Shown: piece by piece, positions 23,379-34,850 of the stretch
Layout: every line of letters begins with the position of its first letter
How positions within the stretch are numbered: position 1 is the stretch's first letter
Source of the DNA: Excoecaria cochinchinensis
Lineage: Eukaryota > Streptophyta > Magnoliopsida > Malpighiales > Euphorbiaceae
DNA length: 64,000 nt
Direction: 5' to 3'
NCBI GenBank assembly: GCA_947683425.1
Contig: CANTUQ010000109.1
Location: 2,262,501-2,326,500, forward strand
Notes under the pieces: model-generated
Told to the model about the DNA's origin: nothing
Seen by the model: only the letters and a program-made list of their open reading frames with translations
The model's database searches: none
Made by a program: the position numbers and the translations under genes

Positions 23379-25229
23379 GTGTCCCCACCTGTATTCGTGA
23401 TCGGGTCCAGTCTGCCAAAATGGTTTATATTAAGAGATTTATACGGCATCGATGCCAATAATTCTATCACAAGCCTCTACGAGGTAAGTGAAGAAGGGCT
23501 TTCCATGGCAGTGGTCGATTGCTGGTCCACTGATGAAAGTGAAGATGAAAACGTTGATTTTAAAGATGAAGCATTTCTCGACCCGTGGGGATCGGAGGAG
23601 GAAAAAGAGAAGAAGGCAGAGAAGAAGATTGAAACAGTAACTCGGAGTGGAAGGGTAGCTTCAGAAGTTGAGAGGCCTCAGGATCGAGTGGTAAACCAAA
23701 GAGAAAGAGAGCCAGAAGAGGATCCGATAATAAGGCAACTGAAAAAGATGCCGGCTCAAATTTCAATATGGGATATATTAAGGCAGTCTCCATCGCATAG
23801 ACGGAAGATAGTGGAGGCTTTGTGCGAGACAACGGTGGCCACAACCATATCACCCACAGAGTTGCTGGAGGTAGTAAAGGGAGGTGCTGGGGAAAATGTG
23901 GTATTTACAAGTGCAGACTTGCCAGCAGAAGGACGCAATCACAATCGCCCTTTGTACATACGGGCTCAGATCAATCAAAAGCACAAGGCATGTGTTATGG
24001 TGGATAATGGTTCATCGATTAAGGTATGCCCGCTGGTGGCAATGGCAGCTTTTAGGGTAACAGAGGACATGCTGGCTAAGTCTGATCTAACAATCACGGC
24101 TTATGATAACTCACGAAGACAGGCTTCCGGGACATTCAATACAGGGCCAGTGAAAACAGAAGTGGAATTTGTAGTTCTGCCCATTTTCACCAATTTCTCA
24201 GCTCTCTTGGGATGGCCTTGGTTTCATAAGTTGGCAGGGGTCCCCTCCAGTTTGCACCAAATGATTAAGATTCCTCATGAGGGGCAGGTCGTGACTATAA
24301 GGGCTGCAAGGGAGAATCAGGTCTCAATATTGGAGATTGCAAGACAACCTTTCAGTGAATTTCACATTACTGTGATAGATGGGGAGGAGCCTATGGAAGG
24401 AAGCCCTCACGTCCTGAATATGATGAAGAGGATGCCGTTCCTCCCTGGTGCGGGTCTAGGCAAGAATTTGCAGGGGTCACCAATAGCCATTGCCACCAGA
24501 GGTCAGAAGGATAAGAGGGGCCTTAGGTATGAAGGTGCAGTAAAGAAGGGTAAGAAGTTGGTCGAGAGAATCCCCCATATCAGCGAAAGCTTTGTACCAG
24601 CAACTGCAGTGTGTGCCTACATGGGGGAAACAGAGCCTCAGCGGGTTGATGGAAAGATTGTGCCGGGATTTGAAGTGTTCAATAACGTCTTCGATTGGGA
24701 CACTGGATTGATCAAACCAGTAAAGGGTTTTTGGGATGAAGAAATCATGACTAAGGGGACTGTTTGGGACCGTGAAGCACCCGAAGAGATTATCACTGAG
24801 AAACTGGTGACTGCCCAGATAAAGGGGAAGGCGAAGGTGGAAAAAGCCATACAGGGGGTTGCTGCAGAGCCTCTAAAGTGTCAGATTGATTCGGGACCAT
24901 CAGCTTCAACAGTTGCGCCGGCGGGAGAGGAGGAAGAGAATAGTGTAGATTTTCTTTTTATTCCTGAACTCTTTAATGATGTTAATGATGTTTACAGTTC
25001 TATTAATGAAATGAACAATTTCGCTTACTTGTATGATGTTTCTAGTGATTTCAATATGCATAATCATGATCATAATACATCCATATTTGGCATTGATTCA
25101 ACTGATGCAACTCCATTCAATCTTGGAACCTCGAAAGAAATCTTGATAACATCTAACATAACTTCTGAAGAGAGAGAAAAATTTGAGAGAATCTTAAAAA
25201 AACATAAAAAAGTCTTTGCCTGGACTTAA
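23379..25229 (+). pseudogene. pol: Protease and G-patch part of A's polyprotein
   Basis: This 616-codon stretch is open. It carries a retropepsin-like active site (CVMVDNGSSIKVCP, about 23990-24030) with DNG in place of the usual DTG, and a flap-side ALLGWPWFHKL. It then has a G-patch-like LPGAGLGKNLQG near 24450-24480, typical of Tat elements. The end has the linker EEREKFERILKKHKKVFAW. It runs in frame into RT across one stop (TAA, 25227-25229), so it is a segment of a once-continuous polyprotein. Confidence 0.85.
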
Positions 25230-26165
25230 GAATATATGCCAGGGGTAGATTGGGAAATCACAGAACACACTATCCCAACATACCCAGATCATAAACCTGT
25301 CAAGCAGAAACTTAGGAGACTCAGGCCAGAATGGGCGGATAAGGTCAAAGAGGAGATTTGTAAACAGATTAAGGCCAAGTTTTTAATTGAAGTGCAGTAC
25401 CCAACTTGGTTGGCCAATGTTGTCCCGATAGCCAAGAAGGAAGGTAAAGTACGCGTATGTATAGACTATCGAGATCTGAATAAAGTTTGTCCAAAAGATG
25501 ACTTTCCACTGCCTCACATAGATGTACTGGTAGACAATGCAACCACTTACATGATGTACAGCTTCGTAGATGGTTATGTAGGTTATAATCAGATCCTTAA
25601 CAAGATAGCCGATCGAATTAAGACAGCCTTCATCACAGAATGGGGAACTTTTGCTTATAGAGTGATGCCATTTGGTTTGAAGAATGCAGATGCAACTTAT
25701 CAGAGAATGGCAACTAAGATTTTAGATGACTTGATCCATAAGGAGGTAGAGGTATACGTGGATGATATGATGATCAAGTCATCCACTAGAGAAGGTCACT
25801 TTGAAACTCTAGAAAAGTTCTTCCAGAGGATCGGTATGTATAACTTGCGGCTAAATCCCAAGAAATGCATCTTCGGTGTCACCTCAGGGAAGTTGTTAGG
25901 ACATGTGGTTAGCCAGAGGGGGATTGAGATTGACCCAGACAAAGTCAAGGCCATTCGAGAAATGCCAGTACCTTAGAAGGAAAAGGATGTCAGAAGATTT
26001 TTGGATAAATTGCAGTATGTCAGCAGGTTTATTGCCAAGCTTACTTCAATTTGTGAGCCAATCTTCAAGCTACTCAGAAAGAACCAGCCTGTAGTGTGGA
26101 ATGAAGACTGTAAAAAAGCTTTCAACACCATCAGGGAGTATTTGCTGAATCCACGGTTCTGATAC
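25230..26165 (+). pseudogene. pol: Reverse transcriptase of A, decayed
   Basis: The frame shows RVCIDYRDLNKVCPKDDFPLP, FVDGYVGYNQI, TAFITEWGTFAYRVMPFGL and the catalytic YVDDMMIKS (about 25755-25780). Lineage-typical RT ends with LLGHVVSQRGIEIDPDKVKAI. Stops at 25974-25976 (TAG, an expected glutamine codon) and 26160-26162 interrupt it, and there is a frameshift near 26154. The YVDD metal-binding aspartates are intact, so loss of function is due to the breaks. Confidence 0.9.
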
Positions 26166-26605
26166 CACCGTAGGCGGTCAAACCACTTATTCTATATTAG
26201 GCCATAGAGGATAGCTCCGTAGGCGCCATGATGGCTCAGGAGGATGAGTTTGGAGTGGAGTTCGCGGTCTATTACCTTAATAAGAAGTTCCTTTCCTACA
26301 AGGTCAAGTACGCAGAAGTAGAAAAGATTTGTCTAGCAGTAATTTGGGCCTCTAAGAAGTTGAGACACTATTTTCACTCCTACAAGGTACAGGCAGTGGC
26401 GAAGCAGAATCCTCTCAGATACTTACAGGAAGCTCCATCGTTGCTTGGAAAAATGGGGAGATGGCTATTGCTGTTGGAAGAATTCGATGTTAAATATATC
26501 ACCCAGAAAACTATTAAGGGGCATGCAGTGGCAGAGTTTCTGGCAGAGCACCCGATCCAAGGAGATTCGTATGAATTCAATTTCCCGGACGAGGATGTGG
26601 CAGTT
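26166..26605 (+). pseudogene. pol: First RNase H domain of A
   Basis: After the frameshift the sequence resumes with IEDSSVGAMMAQEDEFG, then AVYYLNKKFLSYKVKYAEVEKICLAVIWASKKLRHYF, the usual Ty3/gypsy RNase H. A tether-like segment follows (RWLLLLEEFDVKYITQK). Two upstream stops near 26178 and 26200 and the entry frameshift make it a pseudogene. Confidence 0.8.
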
Positions 26606-27078
26606 ATCATGGTTCAAGGTTGGCAGTTGCACTTTGATGGGCTATGAACAGCAAAGGGACAGGAGTAGGGATTATTCTAATAACCTCGGATGATGAAAAA
26701 CTTCCTTTAGCTAAGAAGCTAAGATATAAAGCCACCAACAATGAAGCTGAATATGAAGCATGCACTTTTGGGCTAGAAGCATTGATTGCTTTGGGGGCAG
26801 AGAATGTGGAGGTATTTGGAGATTCATCGCTGGTGATCAATCAGATTAGAGACGAGTGGGCTGCTAAAGAAGAGCGGTTGATCCCGTATGTGAAATACTT
26901 AAAAGAGTTGAGCGGTCATTTTGAAGTGTGCACCTTTCACTTTGTTCCTAGAGATGAGAACCAGCTAGCGGACACGCTTGCAACTTTGGTGTCGATAGGG
27001 GATAATCCAGAGGGGGTGGTTATGAAGCCTGTGCTAATTTTTAGTTCTGAGAGGCCTAGCTTTGACTCTAAACCATGA
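26606..27078 (+). pseudogene. pol: Second (archaeal-type-like) RNase H of A
   Basis: HFDG (about 26630) is followed, after a frameshift at about 26641, by GTGVGIILITS, NNEAEYEACTFGLEAL and VEVFGDSSLVINQI, and it ends HFVPRDENQLADTLATL. These carry the Asp-Glu-Asp residues of a second RNase H, a hallmark of Tat-clade elements. Apart from the entry frameshift this segment is open to 27078. Confidence 0.85.
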
Positions 27079-28192
27079 AAATGGAAGTAACAGATGGGAA
27101 GCCATGGTATCATGATATCAGAAATTATCTAGAAAACGCGACGTTCCTAGAAGAGGCTACCGAGAGAAAGACTAGAGGCTGATTTGCAAATTATCTGCTC
27201 AATTTGTCTGCGTAAATAGGGTGTTGTATAAACGTCAAGCCGATGGTATTCAATTGAGATGTCCAGATGAGAAAGAAGCCGAAAAGGTAATGGAGGAAAC
27301 TCACGCTGGTGTGTGCAGAGCCCATATGAATGGTTTGATGTTGGCCAAGAAGATCATGAGATAAAGATTCTACTGGCTCACCATGGATACAGACTGCTCA
27401 AAATAAGTAAAGCAATGCCAGTTGTGTCAGCAGTATGCAGATTTAAGGCACTTGCAAGTTTCAGAGTTACACAGTTTGACATCGCCTTGGCCGTTCGCAG
27501 CCTGGGATCAACATTATTGGAGAAATACATCCCACGGCCTCTAATGGACATAGATTCATCATAGTTACCATCAACTACTTCACAAAATGGGTAGAGGCTG
27601 AGTCTTTCAAAAAGGTCAATGCACGGGATATGGCTAAATTCATTGAGAAGAACTTGATATGTAGGTACGGCCTCCCACATCACGTGGTATCCGACAATGG
27701 GGTCCAGTTCATAGCTGAGACGAAGAGGTTATTTCAGAAGTATGGCATTGAGCATCATAAATCTTCTCCTTATAGTCTGCAGGCTAATAGAGCAGTAGAA
27801 GCCGCCAACAAGAATGTCAAGAGAATCCTGGCCAAGATGGTTCAGAATTATAAAGATTGGGCAGAAAAGTTGCCTTTCATGCTCTAGGGTTATAGAAAGT
27901 CTGTCAGAACTTCTACAGGGCCCACACCGTATTCCTTGGTATAGGGGATGGAGGCTATACTACCAGTCGAGATCGAACTCAAGTCATTGAGGGTAGTTAT
28001 GGAAGCTCAAATTTCGGAAGCCGAATGGGCACAGCAGCGGCTGCAGCACCTGAACATGATAGATGAGAGCAGGATGAGAGCCTACTATCATAATTAAATT
28101 TATCAGAAAAGGCTTGCTAGGTCATTTGAAAAGAAAGTCAAGAAACACCCATTGAAGAAAGGGGACTTGGTATTCAAATAAATGAGACCGGG
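27079..28192 (+). pseudogene. pol: Integrase of A, main part, truncated by insertion
   Basis: Frame-broken pieces show the zinc-binding region (EETHAGVCRAHMNGLMLAKK, and QLCQQYADLRH in another frame) and the catalytic core: FIIVTINYFTKWVEAESF, RYGLPHHVVSDNGVQF and ANRAVEAANKNVKRIL, carrying the later D and E residues. The C-terminal part KKGDLVFK is near 28165. At least five stops and two frame changes occur; TAG at 27885-27887 replaces an expected Trp and TAA at about 28096 an expected Gln. The frame is cut at 28192 by the B array and resumes at 56106. Confidence 0.85.
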
Positions 28193-28304
28193 TGTAGACA
28201 CCAAGTCCTGAGGCGGTCCAAGATCAGAATTACCCGATTATGAAAATGATACCGGCTTACAGGCAGAGGTGTCAAAAAATGATGTTTTCCTTGTCGAAAC
28301 CCTC
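28193..28304 (+). repeat. First 112 bp of LTR-B copy 1 (before element C)
   Basis: It matches the starts of the B LTRs at 45066 and 53265 up to the CCCTC where C inserted. The rest of the copy resumes at 36855. Confidence 0.9.
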
Positions 28305-29505
28305 TGTGACGCGCGCCGGATCCCCGCGGCCGCCCATTCTGACCGCCCGCTCGAGGGCGATCGGGCAATTGTGGGTCCGTCAACAGCTTGCGATAAATCG
28401 CAAGTGCGTCTATGTTGGGCAACAAAGAGGTTTCATGGAGTCGCCACCCAATAGAACATTGGGAAAGTTTCTCTCGCCTCGGAGAGCCTAAGACTTGCGC
28501 ATTTTATCCATATTGGGCCATGAGGCCTAGGATTAACGTCTAAGTCTCGTGACACAAGAGGTGTCTTGGAGGATAACCTCTAGCCTCTTGAGCCCAAAAA
28601 CCAGAGCAGGGTTCGGGACTTCTCATTTATTCGTACCTTGATTAAGTTTACAATTGAGTTTTGAATTTATTAGTTCGCTCTCTCTCCACACAATGCAAGT
28701 TAAATTAAAGCGCATTCATCCATTTAAGAGCATAAAATAAAATAGCATTAAAGCATGAAATAAATTTACAATAATACTAAGGGCAGAATACAACCCTCAT
28801 TTGTAAATGTGCGATACATGCATAAAACGGGTTATTCATTTATTTTGAGGACTTTGGTCCCGCATGTGTTCATTATGGAAAACAATTTTTTATGTGATAA
28901 TTTTATTGGATAAAAATAGGACATTGGTCCAATTTTATTTAGCAAACATTCTTTTTAGCGGGAAACATTTGCGTGGTGGTTCTTTTTAGTAGCGGTCGAA
29001 AATCATTTTATTATTACAGACCACAAATACATAAAATAATAATTACATATTTCTAAATAAATAAATAAATAAATGAATACATAAATAATTGCACAAACAA
29101 ATAGCAATAATAATAACAATAATCAATAATGATAATAATAATAATAAAACATAAAATTAAATAATCACAAATCAATTAAATAATAACATCAACATAAAAT
29201 TAACACAAATTAGACAATAATAATATTAATAATAATAATCAAATTAGCCAAATAATAATAATAATAAAATTAACACATCCATGATAATAATAATCAATAA
29301 TAAAATTAACATAAAATCATCATGAATTAGCAAATACTAAAATAAACAAATAATAATTAAACAACAATCATCAAATAATATTCACAATCAATAATAACTT
29401 TAATAATAAACAAATAATTAACAATTAATTAACAATAATCATATAATAATAATAATAATAATATTGACAATAATAATAATAAAAAAATAGAAATTAAATA
29501 AATAT

Positions 29506-29536
<31 letters not shown>

Positions 29537-30583
29537 AATAAATAATAATATTAATTAATAATATATTAAAATAAATTAATAAAAAATAGACTTACCGGAT
29601 TTCCTTCGCCGGAGATTGGCCGGAGCGGCGGTTGACGGCACCTCCCTCACCGCCTCGTAGATCGCCTCGCCGGGAGTCCAGATCTGGTGTCCACGCGCCG
29701 ATCGGAGGTCCACCGTCGCCGGAAAACGCGATAAAGCGATCCGGGTTCTTCTCCCTCACGCGCCGGCTTCCGGAGTCCGATGGGAAAACGGCGGCTACGG
29801 CTAGGTGCGCCCGGATGTGGCGGTTCTTCCGGTGGGGCGCGTGCCTGAATCCGGTGTCGGAGGTGGCCGGCGGAGGCGACGCCTTCTCTCTCTCTCCTTT
29901 CCCCTTTTTCTTCTCTCCGGTTCGGCGTTTGGTTGGCCTGGGTCTGCTCTTCCTCCCTTCTTTCCTTTCTTTTTCTTTCCTCTTTCTTTCTTTTCCTTTC
30001 TTTCTTTTGCTTGGCTTTTTCTCTCTTTGATCTGCCGACCCCCCCCCCCCCCCCCCCCCCCCTCAATTTTGCTCATCCCATTCTCTTTATACCCCATATT
30101 TAGGGTTAAGGGCACAATGGTCATAATGGTAACTTCAAATAATTCCTCCCATTTTCATATCTTAATTAATCTAACTTAATTAAAATTAATACACACACAT
30201 ACTAATTTAATTAATCATTATATATCAATTAAACATTACACATTAATATAATTAATCAACTTAAACATTACAATAATTAAACATTACATATATTACACAT
30301 TAATGTAATTAATCTTCTTAATACCTAATTTATCTAATTAATTAAACATTATATCATTTAATCCATTAATTAACTAATTAATCTTTAATTTTACATGCAT
30401 TTTAATTAATACCATAATATTAACTAATTAACTAATTAATTAACAAACAACATCAACTAATTAAATTTTACACATACACATATTTATATATTATCACATA
30501 TATTATTTTTTTCGGAGGGAATTATCAAGGATCCAAAATTACCATTGCCATTTTTATGTTGAGCTCGGGACCCGGTGTCTACA
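28305..30583 (-). repeat. 3' LTR of element C
   Basis: It is 2,279 bp. On the + strand it begins TGTGACGCGCGCCGG and ends CCCGGTGTCTACA. It contains the conserved hairpin (28447-28463), a long AAT/AATA-rich tract (29040-29590), a GC-rich block (29600-29930), a 24-base C run (30039-30062) and a TTAAT-rich tract (30165-30450). It is about 280 bp longer than its partner, mainly in the AAT-rich tract. Confidence 0.9.
29640..30066 (-). other. GC-rich block of LTR-C with a long open frame
   Basis: Within AT-rich DNA this block is strongly GC-rich. It has an open frame on the - strand (about 139 codons: a glycine run, K/E/R-rich, then R/P-rich) and also frames on the + strand. The right LTR copy (35850-36332) keeps open frames. 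The composition reflects C runs and CT/GA tracts and no domain is recognised. It may be a captured 5' UTR or exon, or promoter DNA; coding is unproven. Confidence 0.3.
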
Positions 30584-30600
30584 GTTGCCCCCAATTTTGG
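30584..30600 (-). promoter_or_regulatory. Polypurine tract of element C
   Basis: On the - strand CCAAAATTGGGGGCAAC immediately precedes the 3' LTR. It matches the B sites (AAAATTGGGGGCAAC) and the A site (AAAACTGGGGGCAAC) and is the expected plus-strand primer. Confidence 0.85.
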
Positions 30601-30707
30601 AAAAGCTAGTGCATAGACACCTAGGTGAGCCAAAATTCAAAGAGTAAGAGAGAGGGGATTCCGTACCTGCGGCGGAGACCTTGCATTCTTACTGGGAGTT
30701 GGATAAA

Positions 30708-31187
30708 GAGATGCCTCCTCGGAGGGCTTTGAGATTTGCCTTCTCAAAGGACTTTGGAATTTTGCCTCCTCAGAGGGCATACAGGTTTTGCCTCCTCAGA
30801 GGGCTTAGGGATTTTTGCCTCCTCAGAGGACTTAGAGATTTTGCCTCCTCAGAGGACTTGGATAATTTGCCTCCTCAGAGGACTTAAAAATTTGCCTCCT
30901 CAGAGGACTTGGAGAATTTACCTCCTCAGAGGACTTCGGGAATTTGCCTCCTCAGAGGGCTTGGAGAATTTGCCTCCTCAGAGGACTTCGGGAATTTGCC
31001 TCCTCAGAGGACTTGGAGAATTTGCCTCCTCAGAGGGCTTGGAGAATTTGCCTCCTCAGAGGACTTCGAGAATTTGCCTCCTCAGAGGACTTTGAGATTT
31101 TGCCTCCTCAGAGGACTTTGAGAATTTGCCTCCTCAGAGGACTTCGGGAATTTGCCACCTCAGAGGACTTTGAGATTTGATTATGTG
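30708..31187 (-). repeat. 26-bp minisatellite of element C
   Basis: About 17 units built around CCTCCTCAGAGGACTT (+ strand) recur at about 26-bp spacing. Because 26 is not a multiple of 3, the unit is read in all three frames, giving artefactual open frames of PPQRTW and SSEDL type. It sits just before the 3' LTR of C. Confidence 0.9.
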
Positions 31188-31204
31188 CCCCCTGAGAGGT
31201 CTTT

Positions 31205-31321
31205 GGTTGATTGAAGTGGTAGTGCCGTGGTCGTGCTAACCCTCCTCAGAGTGGTAGTGCCGCCATCGTGCTAACCCTCCGTTTGGTGAAGTGGTAGTGC
31301 CGTGGTCGTGCTAACCCTTCG
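31205..31321 (-). repeat. Second short tandem repeat of element C
   Basis: Three copies of TGGTAGTGCCGTGGTCGTGC plus TAACCCT (one with CCATCG variation) lie next to the 26-bp array, separated by partly related spacers. Confidence 0.8.
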
Positions 31322-33140
31322 GTGTTTTGATAAACAGATGCCTCCTCAGAGGACTTGAGATTTTGCCTCCTCAAAGGTCTTGGGTTGCTTGTCTTTATTG
31401 ATGCTTGGAATGATGCCGCCACTCGGATTTTGCCGGTGTCCGTATTCGAGTCTCTTTTTCTGCGAGACTTAGAAAGACAAATATGCAGAAAAAATTCGTG
31501 AGCATGCATGTGTATGCAGCAATGCAGTATAAAAATTCACCTAAGTGGATTTGGAGGCCACAGCCGATTTGATTGCAATTTGCAGTAAGATCAGTGCCTT
31601 CTGGAATTGCCTTTGAATTTCATGCTCTTTGGGGATCATGAGGTTCTCCTCTGAAACCTGTAGTCATTATTTTAAGGTAGTGCATCCCTTGTGGATTTTC
31701 ACACTAGCTTTTCTTGGCGGGATATGCGTCCTTTCGGATTTTCACATGACCCTGTGCCTTATTTTTGCCTGGAATGGACCCAACCCAATCCAGCGGCTAT
31801 TTCTTCTTTTTTTTTTTGTTTCTTTTTTTTTGCTTTTTTTTTTTTAGGACAGACTGCCTATTTTCAGGTTTTCACCCTATCCTTTTGGCCTAACTTTTGC
31901 TTAGAGCGCCAATTATGGTTTTCATCTCTAACGGCCATTTTTTCTTTTTTTTTTTTTTTCTTTTTCTTCTTCTTTTTTTCTTTTTTTGTACATCAGATGA
32001 ACTATTCTGGTTACATCAATACCATTGCATAAATGCACATATTTCAGTTTGATTTTATAATATATGATCATTATTTGGCATTAATCTCAAGATACAAAAC
32101 CTCATCCAATCTCGGGATAGATCTTGAAAGCATCAAACTCCTGTTATCAATCTGCTCTCTTTTTGATTCTCATGATCGAATATTTTCTCTCTGCTCTCAT
32201 TTAATCTTTTGAATGCAAATTCTAGAAGCAATGTTGGAGACGAGGCTTAACTCGAATGCATAAATGCACTCATGGCTTCTCGCTTGAAGCTCAAGAAACA
32301 CCATAGGCCTCTTCTTACGTACCAAACCTTATTAAAAGGTCATCTCCGCTAATTGGATAAGACTGAACCCAGAATCAAAAGGTCTTACTTTGGTTGTAAT
32401 GTTAGGCTTGGGTAGATAGCTGTCAAAGAAAGATCAGGTCGCTAGAGAAAAATGGCCGCGATATTTTCTCGACTGATGGATGAACCGTTCTCGGCTCAAA
32501 AGTATTCTTGAATTTGGGCTCGATAACATTCTAGCTCCTTCAGATCAGAAGGGCAATCATTGAAACTAGTCAATTGGTCACCATTTTGAGCTCTCTTTTT
32601 TATTCTTCTTTTTTCTTTTCGTTTTCTTTGCTTCTTTTTCTTTCATTTTTCATTCATTTTTTTCTTTTTGGATTTTTTACTTCTCTTTTTCTTTTTCTTC
32701 TTTTTGCTTTCGCTTCTCTTTTTTTTTTTCGCTTCTCTTTTTTTTTTTGAGCTTATGCCTTTCGTGCATGACTAAATCCTCTTTTCAAAGTCTGAACTTG
32801 TTGTTATCAAGGCAATTTTTTAATAGTCCAAAGAATTATTCAAATGTACATCCATCAGTTTTAGAGCGGTCACTCTTCTAAGGGAAAGCCAAAATCATTT
32901 TAGGCGAGGGGGTAGTTTTAATGTGTGTAACAACAAAATTGGTACGCATTCAGCATACCAGTATAAAGGCTCAATGGGCTAGCAAGCGATTGTAGAATAA
33001 GGGTAGAAAATAGTCATTTAGAGAGCTATACAAAGAATGATGCCTAAATCATTTCCCATATTCTGTCTTATCCAGAGATCGCTTCGACGGGTAATCAGAA
33101 AGGTTCTAGTGCTCTTAGTGAGTTTTCATCCAATCTCCTA
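31322..33140 (-). other. 3' spacer of element C
   Basis: This is non-coding. On the - strand it includes blocks shared with the spacers of A and B: a GGATTGGGTTGGGTCCATTC block (about 31690-31800) and a GATTGATAACAGGAGTTTGA block (about 32035-32160). Long T-rich/CT tracts occur at 31800-32000 and 32590-32750. No gene is seen. Confidence 0.6.
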
Positions 33141-33860
33141 ATTGCAACTAGTTTTTCTTCCTTATTTTATTTTCTCTCTGACTCTCTCTCTCTTCAGGAG
33201 TTATATCAGATGCCATCAAGATTTTCTTTGGATTTCCCAAAGTTTCAAGATTAAATGCAGTAGTATTAATTAAATTAATGTCAAAATGAATGAATGTATC
33301 ATGATCATAAGAAATGAAATTATTAAAAATAATATACAAATACACAAAAACATTGTTCATCTGTCATCAGCTTTTATTTCCCCTTCTTCTCTGGGTCAGC
33401 AATTTCTTTATTGTTGATAAGATCTTGAATTCAATCCCTCATAATTTGGCATTGATCCGTTAACTGGCCAGCATTGGTGGGCTGCTATGTCCTCAATCTT
33501 ATCTTCTTCCACAAAATCCTCCTCGGGATTATAAACTCTTGCCCTTCTTGGCTCAATAAGTGTCGCAGCTTCATGCTCATTAATAGGCTGACGAGCATTG
33601 CCAATAAAAAGAGTCTCTCCACCAGCAGGCGGTTCAACTTGCCGCCAGCATGGGCTATTGGTTATCGTGGATCAGCAAGTGGTTGTGAGATAGTAGGTGC
33701 TCGTGAATCATGAGGATGAGGTACTAGATTCTGAGAGTGTCTCAAGATCCCAATCAAGCACTAATTCGAGCAATCCAAAGGGCGAGTCTGGCCTTACTAA
33801 TCGACCGTCAGGACCTCTAATCCATTTGGATGAATTTATGATGGCTGAAAATTTAAATTG
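33141..33860 (-). pseudogene. gag/pol remnants of element C
   Basis: On the - strand three scraps align with A and B. A leader-gag start, SSKWIRGPDGRLV, lies at about 33790-33850. A zinc-knuckle tail reading close to GHLTD..C and IQDLINNKEIADPEK lies at about 33380-33480. A protease-RT linker (NLETLGNPKKILMASDITPE) lies at about 33190-33260. The gag middle and all of RT, RNase H and integrase are missing. Confidence 0.7.
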
Positions 33861-34831
33861 TTAGAATGATGCGTGCATGACAATATACAATGCATGATCG
33901 TGAATTGTACAGATGGAGTGAAAGAATCAATAAATTGCAATTATGCAATGCAATGCATGAAAATAAATATACACGTGATGGTATATGTATGTGAAAAATA
34001 ATATGCAGGCAAAAGGATATATACACACAATATGAAATGTATTTTTTATTTTTTATATTTTATATATTTTTTTGTTTTTAATTGATTTTTTTTGACATGA
34101 ATGACATATGATATATGTGCATGTTGTGCAGCATTCACAGCCACATGCAAGCAGATAGAATCTTCCAACCTTATTTCTTCCACACACGAGGTCGTGCGGT
34201 CTCTTTCCTAGGTGGGCTTTATCCAAGGGTTAACAGGGAACTCAATGGAAGCGTATAGTGCGCGGTGAAAAACCGGCAGCTTAACAACTCTTAATTTAAA
34301 GCACATGCGCATGGATGTTTGGCCATTATATATTTAAACAATTCGATTAAATCAAAATGAGCCTATCGAGGCATGAAAGCCTTTGATGAAAATCATCTGA
34401 TTCAATTGATTTTGTTCAATATATGACGGCCCAAATAGCAAGCACGATATTACGGTACATGTCACCTAGTGGAAGTTTCTATTGCCATTACATGAGCTTT
34501 AGTCAAAAGGTGGTGTTACTTTGAGGCTACCCAAGCATGATCCCTGCCGACGGGTCTAGCTCATCACGAGCATAACGACCGATTGGGTCACCATTTTATA
34601 TACCACGATGGTACGAGGCTTGGGCTGGTGATTATCCTTAACACTTCCCCAAATTGAGTGAAAATGAGGAGGTGCTTCAGGAACGCACCGGGGCTGATAA
34701 AGGGACCAAACTAGCATATTCTAAAGCTCTAATGCGATGCAATGCAAATTTTGAGAGAAAGCAAATTTTATAAACTAAAGCTCAATTGTAAATTTTAATC
34801 AAGGTACTTTCGAATCGAAATCTCAAGTACG
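33861..34831 (-). other. 5' leader of element C
   Basis: On the - strand it contains the leader block shared with A and B (about 34710-34190, including GGTCTCTTTCCTAGGTGGGC on the + strand). It has no conserved open frame. Confidence 0.6.
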
Positions 34832-34849
34832 TCCCCAGTGGAGTCGCCA
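34832..34849 (-). promoter_or_regulatory. Primer-binding site of element C
   Basis: On the - strand TGGCGACTCCACTGGGGA lies one base inside the 5' LTR. It is the cleanest copy of the site shared by A, B and C. Confidence 0.85.
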
Positions 34850-34850
34850 C

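Noticed and set aside
28305..28340. GGATCC-CCGCGG-GCGGCCGC run at the C LTR end looks like a cloning polylinker
   Set aside because: The same run occurs at the matching place in the other C LTR (34862-34880), and normal LTR structure surrounds both, so it is genuine element sequence, not vector.
30708..31187. Regularly spaced repeat resembling a CRISPR array
   Set aside because: Units are about 26 bp with almost no unique spacer, and lie in the 3' zone of a plant retrotransposon. It is a minisatellite.
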